From the NCBI GenBank assembly GCA_958367245.1, contig CATXEA010000002.1, positions 124,001-188,000 on the forward strand: 64,000 bases of DNA, read 5' to 3'. Source of the DNA: an uncultured Blautia sp. (lineage in GTDB: Bacteria; Bacillota; Clostridia; Lachnospirales; Lachnospiraceae). Made by a program: the position numbers and the translations under genes. Below are positions 8,107 through 15,649 of the stretch, in pieces (position 1 is the first letter of the stretch; every line of letters starts with the position of its first letter). The notes under the pieces are model-generated. The model worked only from the letters and a program-made list of their open reading frames with translations. It had not been told where the DNA came from and did not search any database.

Positions 8107-9096
8107 ATGAAAATTCTATTTTATGGTACCAAAAATTACGACCGCAGATTCTTCGAAAACCTTCTTCCCTCTTATCCGGGAATTGAAATGAAATTTACTG
8201 ACGCCAATCTCCACGAGGAGACGGCTTCTCTTGCCAGAGGATATGACGCCATCTGCGCTTTCGTAAACTCTGATTTAAGCGCGCCTGTTCTCACAGAGCT
8301 GAACAGACAGGGTATCAAGTTAATTCTTATGCGCTGTGCAGGCTATAATAACATTGATTTACCTGTTGCCAAAGAATATGGAATCCGCATTCTCCGTGTT
8401 CCGGGCTATTCTCCCGAAGCAGTTGCAGAACATGCTATGGCGCTTGCTCTTACAGCCAATCGTCACACCCACAAGGCATATATTAAATGCCGCGAAAATA
8501 ATTTCGCCTTAAGCGGACTCATGGGCGTTAATTTTTATGGAAAAACAGCCGGAATCATCGGAACCGGAAAAATCGGTCAGGCTATGGCACGTATCTGTAA
8601 AGGTTTCGGCATGAAGGTTATCGCTTACGACCTTTTCCCAAATAAGAGCCTTGATTTTCTGGAGTATGTCTCCCTTGACGAGCTTCTGGCTCAAAGCGAC
8701 CTGATCAGCCTCCACTGCCCGCTGTCTCCTGAAACTCAGCACATCATAAATGCAGAGTCCATTGCAAAAATGAAAGACGGCGTTATTCTGGTAAACACCT
8801 CCAGAGGCGGTCTGATCAATACACAGGATCTTATCGCAGGAATCCGCGATCACAAGTTCTTTGCAGTGGGACTTGATGTATATGAAGAGGAAACGCAGCT
8901 CGTATACGAGGATATGTCCGAAGAGATTTTACAGACCTCTACTGTACAGCGGCTTCTCTCTTTCCCGAATGTCATGCTGACATCTCATCAGGGATTCCTC
9001 ACAGAAGAGGCGCTGACAAATATTGCAGAGACAACCCTTGATAATGCAAAAGCATTTATGAACGGAGAAGCATTAACAAACGAAGTTTCCGCTTAG
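8107..9096 (+). CDS. ldhA: D-lactate dehydrogenase / D-2-hydroxyacid dehydrogenase
   Basis: A 329-residue NAD-dependent D-2-hydroxyacid dehydrogenase. The full-length alignment style (MKILFYGTKNYDRRFFE start, RCAGYNNIDL, nucleotide-binding GTGKIG near residue 157, NTSRGGLINT near 238 and GLDVYEEE near 260) matches the fermentative D-lactate dehydrogenase branch. It reduces pyruvate to D-lactate and regenerates NAD. The start is fixed by AGAGAGGAGCATGAATTT before the ATG. It is monocistronic, ending at a bidirectional hairpin. Its position between the barstar-like and barnase-like genes on the opposite strand is unusual and is probably incidental. Substrate choice within the family is not proven by sequence. 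Confidence 0.88.
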   Translation: MKILFYGTKNYDRRFFENLLPSYPGIEMKFTDANLHEETASLARGYDAICAFVNSDLSAPVLTELNRQGIKLILMRCAGYNNIDLPVAKEYGIRILRVPGYSPEAVAEHAMALALTANRHTHKAYIKCRENNFALSGLMGVNFYGKTAGIIGTGKIGQAMARICKGFGMKVIAYDLFPNKSLDFLEYVSLDELLAQSDLISLHCPLSPETQHIINAESIAKMKDGVILVNTSRGGLINTQDLIAGIRDHKFFAVGLDVYEEETQLVYEDMSEEILQTSTVQRLLSFPNVMLTSHQGFLTEEALTNIAETTLDNAKAFMNGEALTNEVSA

Positions 9097-9165
9097 AATA
9101 ATATATGTGAATTCAAGGACGCTCCAGCGTTCTTGCTGCGAAATGCGCGTTGCGAAGCAGCACTT

Positions 9166-9202
9166 AAAAAACCAGCCCCGCTTCATGCAGGACTGGTTTT
9201 TT
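9166..9202. terminator. Bidirectional terminator of ldhA and the barnase-like gene
   Basis: AAAAAACCAG (9166-9175) pairs with CTGGTTTTTT (9193-9202). Two smaller hairpins lie just before it (about 9114-9163). Confidence 0.85.
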
Positions 9203-9214
9203 ACACACGTTTTT

Positions 9215-9892
9215 TTAATATAACTGTTCAAATGTTTCATAATGATCTTCTGTATAGAAAATCAGACCGTCATCCGAATAGATGATACGTTTTTCATTTC
9301 TGTAGGTTCCGTCAAAGTCAATATCACATTCGTAATACTGGCGGCCATCCTCTTTTGGAAGCATTCCCTCGTAATTTCCGAATTTATCTCCTCCAATACT
9401 TTTGCCCGGAGCCACTTCATCAAGATTTCCCTCCTTACTCACCCATCCAAGAGCTTTCGCTTCTTTTTTGGTAATGTAGTTGGACGGCAGTTTGCCATAG
9501 GTATGGATGTAAACGGCGACCTCATCCTTGGATGTATAGGAACCGTCCTCCTCTACCTTTATGGCGCCTGTATTCTGCTGGCCGTTGGAATCCTCTTTAT
9601 CCGCTTCTTCCTTATCATCCTCTTCCTCATTCTGTGTTTCTTCGGACGTTTCGGCATCTTCTTCAGAAGTACCCTCCAGTTTTCCCAGCTCTTCTTCATC
9701 AAGCATTGTCATCTCTTCATCAGAGACATCAGCCGCCTCCAGCTTCGCCATCTCCTCATCTGAAACAGGCGACAATTCTTCCTCAAATACCTCTTTATTT
9801 TCAAGTGACGCTTCATCCTTGCTCTGGCATCCGGTAAAAGCAAGCACAAACAATAAGAGACACGCAGTCAAAAAAAGTTTCAGTTTCTTCAT
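9215..9892 (-). CDS. Barnase-like extracellular ribonuclease, lipoprotein with acidic linker
   Basis: A 225-residue lipoprotein: signal peptide (1-21) with lipobox AFTG before Cys22, a long Glu/Asp-rich linker (about 26-105) with two VSDEEM repeats, and a C-terminal barnase domain (about 122-225). Aligned without gaps from barnase residue 27 to 102, all five catalytic or substrate residues are present: K142 (K27), E188 (E73), R198 (R83), R202 (R87) and H217 (H102). Signature stretches include LPSNYITKKEAKALGWV and VAPGKSIGGDKFGN. Barnase Arg59, a barstar contact, is Tyr174 here. It would be a membrane-anchored RNase on the cell surface. The barstar-like gene 1.2 kb away is the likely immunity partner. 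A GAAAGGAGATAAG site supports the start. Confidence 0.9.
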   Translation of the reverse strand: MKKLKLFLTACLLLFVLAFTGCQSKDEASLENKEVFEEELSPVSDEEMAKLEAADVSDEEMTMLDEEELGKLEGTSEEDAETSEETQNEEEDDKEEADKEDSNGQQNTGAIKVEEDGSYTSKDEVAVYIHTYGKLPSNYITKKEAKALGWVSKEGNLDEVAPGKSIGGDKFGNYEGMLPKEDGRQYYECDIDFDGTYRNEKRIIYSDDGLIFYTEDHYETFEQLY

Positions 9893-9935
9893 AAGTTCTT
9901 ATCTCCTTTCAGCTTGTCACTATCTCCCCTGTTAT

Positions 9936-10484
9936 TCAGTTTTTTGCAAGCTCCTGTCCCAGAGCGGCAAGCTCCCTGCGAATATCCTCTCTGTCCCTGA
10001 CAGAAACTTTATCTGTTTTTGCCGCATAAACAGTCCCAAGACTCTGGCAGCTTAATTGGCGAAGCAGCATTTCACTGGTACTTTCTGCTTTTTCCCTTGG
10101 TCCGATACTTCCTGCCGCAAGAAGAATGGCTCCTGTCTTTTTCTTCGGAACCGGCTCTTCCTTACGGATATATCTGGCGCTGAAATACGTCTGAAGTCTG
10201 CTGAACATGGCAAGCAAAGTTCCCGTAATCTCCTCAAAATACACCGGAGATGCAATCACAATATGGTCGCACTCCTGAATGTAATCATACACTTCCTGCA
10301 TTTCATCTTTTATGGCACAGCCCTCATGCTCAAAGCACCAGCGGCAGTCTATACAGGGACGGATATCTGCGCGGTAGGCATTTACCTCCTTAAATTCGCC
10401 TCCCATGGCTTTTTTCAGCTCTTCGATCATAAATGCAGTTTCCCCGTTTTTTCTCGGAGAACCGCTGAAAATCAGAGTTTTCAT
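9936..10484 (-). CDS. NADPH-dependent FMN reductase-like flavoprotein
   Basis: A 182-residue flavodoxin-fold protein. It opens with the FMN phosphate loop SGSPRKNGETAF (residues 6-17), followed by a Cys-containing stretch PCIDCRWCFEHEGC near 43-56 and SPVYFEEITGTLLAMF near 80-95, all typical of the NADPH-dependent FMN reductase / iron-sulfur flavoprotein group. The spacing of the cysteines is compatible with a cluster or a redox motif, but this is not certain. Its start lies 2 bp after the endonuclease IV stop, so the two are co-transcribed. The physiological substrate is unknown. Confidence 0.8.
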   Translation of the reverse strand: MKTLIFSGSPRKNGETAFMIEELKKAMGGEFKEVNAYRADIRPCIDCRWCFEHEGCAIKDEMQEVYDYIQECDHIVIASPVYFEEITGTLLAMFSRLQTYFSARYIRKEEPVPKKKTGAILLAAGSIGPREKAESTSEMLLRQLSCQSLGTVYAAKTDKVSVRDREDIRRELAALGQELAKN

Positions 10485-10486
10485 CT

Positions 10487-11323
10487 CTATACCTCCTGAT
10501 ATCTTTCCCGTAAAAGGGCAATTTCTTTTGTCCAGCCTTCGTCGTCATTAGGGGTTTCCAGAATAAACGGAATTCCCTTCAGCGCAGGATGACTGATTAC
10601 GCGTACAAGCGCCTCCAGTCCGATACATCCTTCACCAATAGGGGCATGACGGTCCTTGTGGCTTCCAAGCCCGTTCATACTGTCGTTTAAATGCACCGCC
10701 TTCAGCCTGTCAAGTCCGATTACTTCATCGAATTCTTTCAAAACCCCATCCAGATTTCCGACAATATCATAACCGCCGTCCCATACATGGCAGGTATCCA
10801 GACATACGCCCAGCTTGTCCTTCCTGTCAACCAGATCAATGATTGCCCGGATTTCCTGAAAGCTTCTGCCAACTTCACTGCCTTTACCAGCCATTGTTTC
10901 CAGAAGAACGGTTGTGCTCTGCTCTTCTGTGAGAACATCATTTAAAATCTCTGCAATTTTGGCAATGCCTGCTTCGCTTCCCTGACCTACATGGCTTCCC
11001 GGATGAAAATTATAATAATTGCCGGGTGTATATTCCATTCGTTTCAGGTCGTCTTTCATTATTTCTCTGGCAAACTCTCTTAAATCTTCCCGGGCAGCAG
11101 CACAGTTCATTGTATAAGGCGCATGAGCCACGATTTTTCCAAACTCATTCTCCTTACTCAGCTCCAGAAATTTCGCCACATCTTTTTCGTCAATATTCTT
11201 CGCCTTTCCTCCTCTTGGATTTCTGGTAAAGAAAGCAAAGGTATTTCCTCCATTTTTAATCATCTGCCGCGCCATAGCTGCATAGCCTTTGGAGGAAGTA
11301 GTATGATTTCCTATATATAACAT
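10487..11323 (-). CDS. nfo: Deoxyribonuclease IV (AP endonuclease)
   Basis: A 278-residue zinc-dependent apurinic endonuclease that cleaves 5' to abasic sites in base-excision repair. The TIM-barrel motifs are visible in order: HAPYTMNCAA near residue 67, NFHPGSHVGQG near 105, LLETMAGKGSEVG near 141, CLDTCHVWDGGYD near 177, HLNDSMNGLGSHKDRHAPIGEG near 216 and ILETP near 257. Those hold the His, Asp and Glu metal ligands. The protein is slightly shorter than the E. coli enzyme but has the full set of motifs. It heads a two-gene operon with the flavoprotein 2 bp downstream. Confidence in family and function is high. Confidence 0.94.
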   Translation of the reverse strand: MLYIGNHTTSSKGYAAMARQMIKNGGNTFAFFTRNPRGGKAKNIDEKDVAKFLELSKENEFGKIVAHAPYTMNCAAAREDLREFAREIMKDDLKRMEYTPGNYYNFHPGSHVGQGSEAGIAKIAEILNDVLTEEQSTTVLLETMAGKGSEVGRSFQEIRAIIDLVDRKDKLGVCLDTCHVWDGGYDIVGNLDGVLKEFDEVIGLDRLKAVHLNDSMNGLGSHKDRHAPIGEGCIGLEALVRVISHPALKGIPFILETPNDDEGWTKEIALLRERYQEV

Positions 11324-11423
11324 ATTCTCATCTCCTGTTTGTAATATTCATGTAACACTTTTTACAACATATTGAAACATTCCTATTATAACAAAAATTC
11401 TCCCTCCTGAAAAGAGATAGTTG

Positions 11424-11452
11424 TTGACGAAACACTGGAAAATTTATATACT
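11424..11452 (+). promoter_or_regulatory. Predicted promoter of the CapA-like gene
   Basis: TTGACG (11424-11429) and TATACT (11447-11452) with a 17-bp spacer. Because the promoter overlaps the in-frame codons upstream of 11490, it supports the start at 11490. Confidence 0.8.
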
Positions 11453-11489
11453 TTTACTATGTTTACATTTTATGAGAGAGGAAATTTTT

Positions 11490-12755
11490 ATGACAACACA
11501 AAAGAAACCTGCTTCTTCCCAGGGTAGACGCTCCCAGTCCTATGACCGCCGCACTTCCAGACGTCCGGCAGGAGCCCGCCCTAATCAAAGGACATCCGTC
11601 GCCCGAAGACGCAGTATTCAGCGCAAATCAAGATATTACAGGAGACGCAGGCAGCGCATCCTGCTTCTTGCAGGTGTTTCAGTGGTTATTCTCCTTTTAG
11701 TTTCCACTGTTTTTCTTGTCCGCTCCTGCAAGTCCAAACCTAAGGAAGTCAAAGACGTAAATTCTGACAACAATGTTTCCATGGTCGTCTCCGGCGAAAA
11801 TACCACAGCACCAAAGACAGCGCCCTCTTCACCTGTCACGCTCACAGTCAGCGTCGTGGGAGACTGTACTCTCGGAACAGATGAAAATTTTGATTACAGC
11901 ACAAGTCTGAATGCTTATTTTGAAAATAACGGACCGGAATATTTTTTCCGCAATGTGAAAAGTATTTTTGAAAGCGATGACCTGACCATTGCCAATAACG
12001 AGGGAACCTTTACCACCTCCACTCAGAGGGAGGATAAGCAGTTTGCCTTTAAAGCAGATCCTGCTTTTGCAAAAATTTACTCCTCCAGTTCTGTGGAAGC
12101 GGTAAATACTGCCAATAACCATAGCAGCGATTATGGTGAGCAGAGCTTCACAGATACCATGAATGCCCTTGACCAGGAAGGAGTTGTCCACTTCGGCTAT
12201 GACGAAACTCAGATTATGGAAATCAAAGGCGTAAAGGTAGGTCTTGTAGGTATTTACGAGCTGCGCGACCATCTGGAGCGCACCCAGCAGTTAAAAGACA
12301 ATATTGCCAAAGTAAAAAAAGAGGGCGCCCAGCTTGTCATTGTAATTTTCCACTGGGGCAACGAAAAGGAGACTGTTCCAGACAGCAACCAGATGACTCT
12401 GGGGCGTCTTGCCATTGACGAGGGCGCAGACCTTGTCTGCGGTCACCATCCTCATGTACTGCAGGGAATTGAAGCCTATAAGGGCAAAAACATTGTCTAC
12501 AGCCTTGGAAATTTCTGCTTTGGCGGCAACAGCTACCCCAGCGACATGGATTCCATGATTTTTCAGCAGACCTTTACTATTGACGAAAACGGGGTCAAAG
12601 AGGATAATGTGACAAATGTTATCCCCTGCTCCATTTCTTCGGATTATGGCTACAACAATTACCAGCCAACTCCGGCAACAGGAGATGAAAAAATACGAAT
12701 CCAAAATAAAATCGACGAAAGAAGTTCCTGGATTCCTGCACCCGGACAGAATTAA
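11490..12755 (+). CDS. CapA-family (poly-gamma-glutamate synthesis-type) exported protein
   Basis: A 421-residue protein of the CapA metallophosphatase-like family. A long basic, Arg/Ser/Thr-rich cytoplasmic tail (about residues 1-50) is followed by one membrane anchor (RILLLAGVSVVILLLVSTVFLV), a linker, and an extracellular CapA domain starting near VVGDCTLGTD. It shows NNEGTF, ANNHSSDYG, IFHWGNEK and CGHHPHVLQG motifs that carry putative metal ligands. The in-frame frame extends to 11421, but GAGAGGAAATTTTT before the ATG at 11490 and the overlapping promoter fix the start. No capBC or pgs genes lie nearby, so polyglutamate synthesis is not implied. A cell-surface hydrolytic role is the safer reading. 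Confidence 0.88.
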   Translation: MTTQKKPASSQGRRSQSYDRRTSRRPAGARPNQRTSVARRRSIQRKSRYYRRRRQRILLLAGVSVVILLLVSTVFLVRSCKSKPKEVKDVNSDNNVSMVVSGENTTAPKTAPSSPVTLTVSVVGDCTLGTDENFDYSTSLNAYFENNGPEYFFRNVKSIFESDDLTIANNEGTFTTSTQREDKQFAFKADPAFAKIYSSSSVEAVNTANNHSSDYGEQSFTDTMNALDQEGVVHFGYDETQIMEIKGVKVGLVGIYELRDHLERTQQLKDNIAKVKKEGAQLVIVIFHWGNEKETVPDSNQMTLGRLAIDEGADLVCGHHPHVLQGIEAYKGKNIVYSLGNFCFGGNSYPSDMDSMIFQQTFTIDENGVKEDNVTNVIPCSISSDYGYNNYQPTPATGDEKIRIQNKIDERSSWIPAPGQN

Positions 12756-12832
12756 TCCCTCCTCCGCAACGGCAGATATCCGGAAAATTTTCCTATAAAC
12801 GCACAAAGACTGATACCCAATGGAAAAAATAG

Positions 12833-12861
12833 TTGACTTTTCTTTGCAAGTAGCATATTAT
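12833..12861 (+). promoter_or_regulatory. Promoter of the antisense RNA
   Basis: TTGACT (12833-12838) and TATTAT (12856-12861) with a 17-bp spacer. No open reading frame with a ribosome site follows before the terminator at 12906-12940, so the product is a short RNA. Confidence 0.75.
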
Positions 12862-12874
12862 GGTCTTAGCTAAG

Positions 12875-12898
12875 AAATGTGATGGTTCTAGCATTGAC
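12875..12898 (+). repeat. Direct repeat unit in the antitoxin RNA (DRa-DRb)
   Basis: AAATGTGATGG and CATTGAC separated by 6 bp. The second unit is at 13052-13079 with a 10-bp separation. Confidence 0.75.
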
Positions 12899-12905
12899 GA
12901 AAACG

Positions 12906-12940
12906 AAAACCCCGGAAGTCTCGACCACTTCCGGGGTTTT
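12906..12940. terminator. Shared bidirectional terminator of toxin mRNA and antitoxin RNA
   Basis: A 14-bp perfect stem, AAAACCCCGGAAGT (12906-12919) with ACTTCCGGGGTTTT (12927-12940), with A and T flanks for termination in both directions. Confidence 0.9.
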
Positions 12941-12979
12941 CTATTCCATTTATGTAAGGCGGCTTATACCTTTAGGCTT

Positions 12980-13075
12980 TTACTGCCTGTCGTTTCTATC
13001 AAGCCATTTGCAAATGTAGTAGCTAACTACACCTGCTCCGACAGAAACAAAAAATGTGATGGCTATATCCAACAT
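12980..13075 (-). CDS. 31-residue hydrophobic peptide, candidate Fst/Ldr-type toxin
   Basis: The ATG at 13075 is preceded by an excellent ribosome site (AAAGGAGGTGAAGTCA), which rules out the longer in-frame start at 13174. The 31-residue peptide has two N-terminal residues, one hydrophobic segment (IAITFFVSVGAGVVSYYICK) and a charged tail WLDRNDRQ, the architecture of Fst-family membrane toxins. Its mRNA would run from about 13115 to the terminator at 12906-12940 (about 210 nt). Its ribosome site can be sequestered by the upstream ACCTCC. A convergent antisense RNA repeats the sequence of its start region. Toxicity is inferred from architecture, not shown. Confidence 0.75.
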   Translation of the reverse strand: MLDIAITFFVSVGAGVVSYYICKWLDRNDRQ

Positions 13076-13079
13076 TGAC
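13052..13079 (+). repeat. Direct repeat unit over the toxin start codon (DRa-DRb)
   Basis: AAATGTGATGG (13052-13062) and CATTGAC (13073-13079), identical to units in the antitoxin RNA. The CAT of the second element is the complement of the toxin start codon. Confidence 0.75.
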
Positions 13080-13082
13080 TTC

Positions 13083-13102
13083 ACCTCCTTTCTGCTGGAG
13101 GT
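13083..13102 (-). promoter_or_regulatory. Ribosome-site-sequestering hairpin in the toxin leader
   Basis: In the mRNA ACCTCC (complement of 13097-13102) pairs perfectly with GGAGGT (complement of 13083-13088), leaving an 8-nt loop. This would occlude the Shine-Dalgarno sequence, a feature known from the fst mRNA. Confidence 0.65.
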
Positions 13103-13121
13103 TCGGCAGCACATATATGAT

Positions 13122-13127
13122 ATCATA
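13122..13127 (-). promoter_or_regulatory. Possible -10 box of the toxin mRNA
   Basis: TATGAT on the minus strand in an AT-rich stretch, with only a weak -35 (TTTGTA at about 16 bp). A start near 13115 would give a 40-nt leader. Confidence 0.4.
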
Positions 13128-13213
13128 TCATTTCGCGATTTTCTACAAATTTCAAAAATGATTTTTCCTATCAATTCATTTATAAAGAATAACCGCTATA
13201 TTTTTCATCAACC

Positions 13214-13246
13214 AAAAAGAAACCGAGAGGCATTATGCTTCTCGGT
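13214..13246 (-). terminator. Terminator of the ylxM-to-queA operon
   Basis: Arms ACCGAGA (13222-13228) and TCTCGGT (13240-13246), extended by GCAT/ATGC, with a U-rich tail on the minus strand. It lies about 50 bp past queA. Confidence 0.8.
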
Positions 13247-13296
13247 CTTTCTTGTAAATTCAATATTCCTTACCCAACAAATGTTTGTTTGGGATG

Positions 13297-14322
13297 TTAT
13301 TCGATCATCATCGCATCCCCGAAAGAGAAGAATCTGTAGCGTTCCTTTACAGCCTCCTCATAGGCATGCATGATTTTTTCTTTTCCTGCCAGAGCGGAAA
13401 CCAGCATCAAAAGCGTGGATTCCGGCAGATGGAAATTAGTAATCAGACAGTCTATCATTTTGAAACGGTAACCCGGATAAATAAAAATTTCTGTCCAGCC
13501 GCTTCCTGCCCTTAAAATTCCGTCCTCTCCTGTGGCAGATTCCAGAGTTCTGCAACTTGTTGTTCCTACAGAGATAACTCTTCCGCCGTTTTTCTTTGTC
13601 TCATTGATAAGGTTTGCCTGGTCTTCCTCCACAACATAAAATTCTGAATGCATGTGGTGTTTTTCCACATCGTCAACCTTTACAGGACGGAAGGTGCCAA
13701 GTCCCACATGGAGAGTTACATGAGCAATTTTTACTCCTTTTTCCTGTACTTTTTCCAGAAGCTCTTTTGTGAAATGCAGACCTGCGGTGGGCGCTGCAGC
13801 AGAACCTTCATTTTTCGCATATACCGTCTGATAACGGTTTTTATCCTGTAATTTATGAGTAATATATGGCGGAAGAGGCATCTCGCCTAATCGATCCAGA
13901 ATTTCCTCGAAGATTCCCTCATAATGGAACTGAATCAGACGATTTCCCTCATCTACGATGTCCACAATCTCTCCGGTTAAAATTCCGTCGCCAAATACGA
14001 TTCTTGCGCCGGGACGGGCTTTTTTACCGGGCTTTACAAGACACTCCCAGATATCGTTTTCTCTTCTTTTCAGGAGAAGAATCTCTATCACTGCTCCTGT
14101 GTCCTCTTTATGTCCGTAAAGACGAGCAGGGATAACCTTGGTATCATTGATAACAAGACAGTCTCCTTCTTTCAGGTAATCCAGAATATCTGTAAAATGG
14201 CGGTGTTCCACTGTTCCGTCTTCTTTATTTAAGTGCATCAGTCTGGATGAACTTCTGTCCTCAAGAGGATCCTGAGCAATCAGCTCCTGAGGCAGGTCAT
14301 AATAAAAATCTGCTGTTCTCAT
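13297..14322 (-). CDS. queA: tRNA preQ1(34) S-adenosylmethionine ribosyltransferase-isomerase
   Basis: Transfers and isomerises the ribosyl group of SAM onto preQ1 in the anticodon wobble position of tRNAs, forming epoxyqueuosine. The 341-residue protein has the normal length and motifs: FYYDLPQELIAQDPLEDRSSSRLM at the start, VINDTKVIPARL near residue 57, AAPTAGLHFT near 175, HVTLHVGLGTFRPV near 201 and TNFHLPESTLLMLVSALAG near 295. Its start overlaps the trmD stop by four bases (ATGA), so it is translationally coupled as the last gene of the operon. The preQ1 riboswitch-controlled salvage operon at 55.0-56.8 kb shows that this organism also manages queuosine precursors by uptake. Confidence 0.96.
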   Translation of the reverse strand: MRTADFYYDLPQELIAQDPLEDRSSSRLMHLNKEDGTVEHRHFTDILDYLKEGDCLVINDTKVIPARLYGHKEDTGAVIEILLLKRRENDIWECLVKPGKKARPGARIVFGDGILTGEIVDIVDEGNRLIQFHYEGIFEEILDRLGEMPLPPYITHKLQDKNRYQTVYAKNEGSAAAPTAGLHFTKELLEKVQEKGVKIAHVTLHVGLGTFRPVKVDDVEKHHMHSEFYVVEEDQANLINETKKNGGRVISVGTTSCRTLESATGEDGILRAGSGWTEIFIYPGYRFKMIDCLITNFHLPESTLLMLVSALAGKEKIMHAYEEAVKERYRFFSFGDAMMIE

Positions 14323-15077
14323 TTATTCTCCAATCCTTCCTCTTTCCACTGTTTCCGAAGCTGGCGCACATAATTCCACTCCTTATTTGTGAGGTCCGAA
14401 TTTTTCAAAAGATCCGGACGTCTCTGTGCTGTGCGGTAAATGGACTGCTCTCTGCGCCATTTCTCTATATTTGCATGATGTCCGGACAAAAGTACCTCCG
14501 GAACTTTTTTTCCATGCCACTCCTCCGGCCGGCTGTACTGAGGATGTTCCAGAAGATTTCCGGCAAAAGATTCTGTCTCACCGGACTCCTCGTTATTCAA
14601 AACTCCCGGTACCATTCTTGAAATAGAATCCATCATAACCATAGCAGGAAGCTCTCCTCCTGTAAGCACATAGTCGCCGATGGACACATAGTCGGTCACG
14701 ATTTCCTCAAGAACACGCTCATCAATTCCTTCGTAATGACCGCACAAAAACACAAGGTCTTCCTCCTGCGCCATATCTCTCGCCATTTTCTGGTTGAATA
14801 CCTGTCCCTGAGGTGTGAGATAAACTACTCTTGGTTTTCTGCCCACACGCTTCTCTATGGATTCATAGGCAAGATAAACCGGTTCTGCCTGCATCAGCAT
14901 TCCGGCTCCGCCACCATAGGGATAATCGTCTACCTTATTGTGTTTGTTAAAAGCAAAATCACGAATATTGATGGCTTCCAAAGACAGAAGTCCTTTGGCA
15001 ATGGCACGTCCTGTAATGCTGGTGTTCATCCCGTTTTCTATCATTTCCGGAAAGAGAGTCAAAACATGAAAATTCAT
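14319..15077 (-). CDS. trmD: tRNA (guanine-N1)-methyltransferase
   Basis: Makes m1G37 in tRNAs to prevent frameshifting. The 252-residue SPOUT-fold protein shows the start FHVLTLFPEMI, YPYGGGAGMLMQ near residue 54, FLCGHYEGIDERV near 110, and the trefoil-knot SAM-binding segment SIGDYVLTGGELP near 132-144. Its start codon directly abuts the rimM stop, and its stop overlaps queA by four bases. The rimM-trmD pairing with rpsP and ffh is the conserved Firmicutes order. Confidence 0.96.
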   Translation of the reverse strand: MNFHVLTLFPEMIENGMNTSITGRAIAKGLLSLEAINIRDFAFNKHNKVDDYPYGGGAGMLMQAEPVYLAYESIEKRVGRKPRVVYLTPQGQVFNQKMARDMAQEEDLVFLCGHYEGIDERVLEEIVTDYVSIGDYVLTGGELPAMVMMDSISRMVPGVLNNEESGETESFAGNLLEHPQYSRPEEWHGKKVPEVLLSGHHANIEKWRREQSIYRTAQRRPDLLKNSDLTNKEWNYVRQLRKQWKEEGLENK

Positions 15078-15581
15078 TTATATTAATCCTTTCATCAGAT
15101 GTACAGTCATGGTGTTGTTCTCCACATCCACATCAAGAATACAGTCTTTAATCGCAGGAAGAAGCACTTCTTCTCCCTCTTTTGTTTCTACAATATATAC
15201 GTCGTTGGCGCCTGTTTCCATTACATCTTTCAGTTCGCCGAATTTACTTCCGTCCTCAAGAAGAACCTCCATACCAATGAGGTCGCCAATATAATATTCA
15301 TCCTCTTCGAGCTCCTGCGCTTCTTCTCTTGGAACCCAAAGTTCTCTTTGTTTATACATTTCTATATCATTTATGTTATCGATTCCCTTAAATTTCAGAA
15401 TCACGAGATTTTTAAAAAACTTTACATTCTGGATATCCAGCCTTCTGAAGTCTCTGCCTGTGTCCAGCATAACGTAATGAAGGTCCAGAAACCTCTCCGC
15501 ATCTGTAGTTGGGAAAACCTTTACTTCTCCTCTGATTCCATGAGTCGTGGTAATCACGCCCACCTTTAACAAATCTTCCAT
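15078..15581 (-). CDS. rimM: 16S rRNA processing protein RimM
   Basis: A 167-residue ribosome maturation factor that assists 30S head assembly by binding S19. It has the N-terminal RimM barrel (VGVITTTHGIRGEVKVFPTTD) and a C-terminal PRC-barrel domain from about residue 95 (YYIGDLIGMEVLLEDG). It sits between khpA and trmD in the conserved operon. A stem-loop at 15611-15639 separates it from khpA and may lower its expression relative to rpsP. Confidence 0.95.
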   Translation of the reverse strand: MEDLLKVGVITTTHGIRGEVKVFPTTDAERFLDLHYVMLDTGRDFRRLDIQNVKFFKNLVILKFKGIDNINDIEMYKQRELWVPREEAQELEEDEYYIGDLIGMEVLLEDGSKFGELKDVMETGANDVYIVETKEGEEVLLPAIKDCILDVDVENNTMTVHLMKGLI

Positions 15582-15610
15582 TCCTGCACTCCTATATACT
15601 TAAAGTTAAA

Positions 15611-15639
15611 ACAGGAGCTATGTATCCCACAGCTCCTGT
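15611..15639 (-). terminator. Intra-operon hairpin between khpA and rimM (possible attenuator)
   Basis: A 9-bp perfect stem, ACAGGAGCT with AGCTCCTGT, followed on the minus strand by a weak U-rich tail (TTTTAACTTT). It probably allows partial read-through into rimM-trmD-queA. Confidence 0.55.
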
Positions 15640-15649
15640 CCGCTTATTT

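Larger units (their letters stand above)
12868..12945 (+). ncRNA. Predicted ~78-nt antitoxin RNA of a par/Fst-like type I system
   Basis: A short transcript from the promoter at 12833-12861 to the bidirectional terminator at 12906-12940. It converges on the toxin mRNA and shares only the terminator with it, as in the par locus of pAD1. Its 5' half carries AAATGTGATGG (12875-12885) and CATTGAC (12892-12898), which recur on the same strand at 13052-13062 and 13073-13079. They would therefore pair in trans with the toxin mRNA across codons 5-8 and the start codon. That arrangement predicts translational block of the toxin. Confidence 0.7.

Noticed and set aside
9561..10055. Ser-rich plus-strand reading frame
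   Set aside because: It is the complement of the Glu/Asp-rich linker of the barnase-like gene and has no ribosome site.
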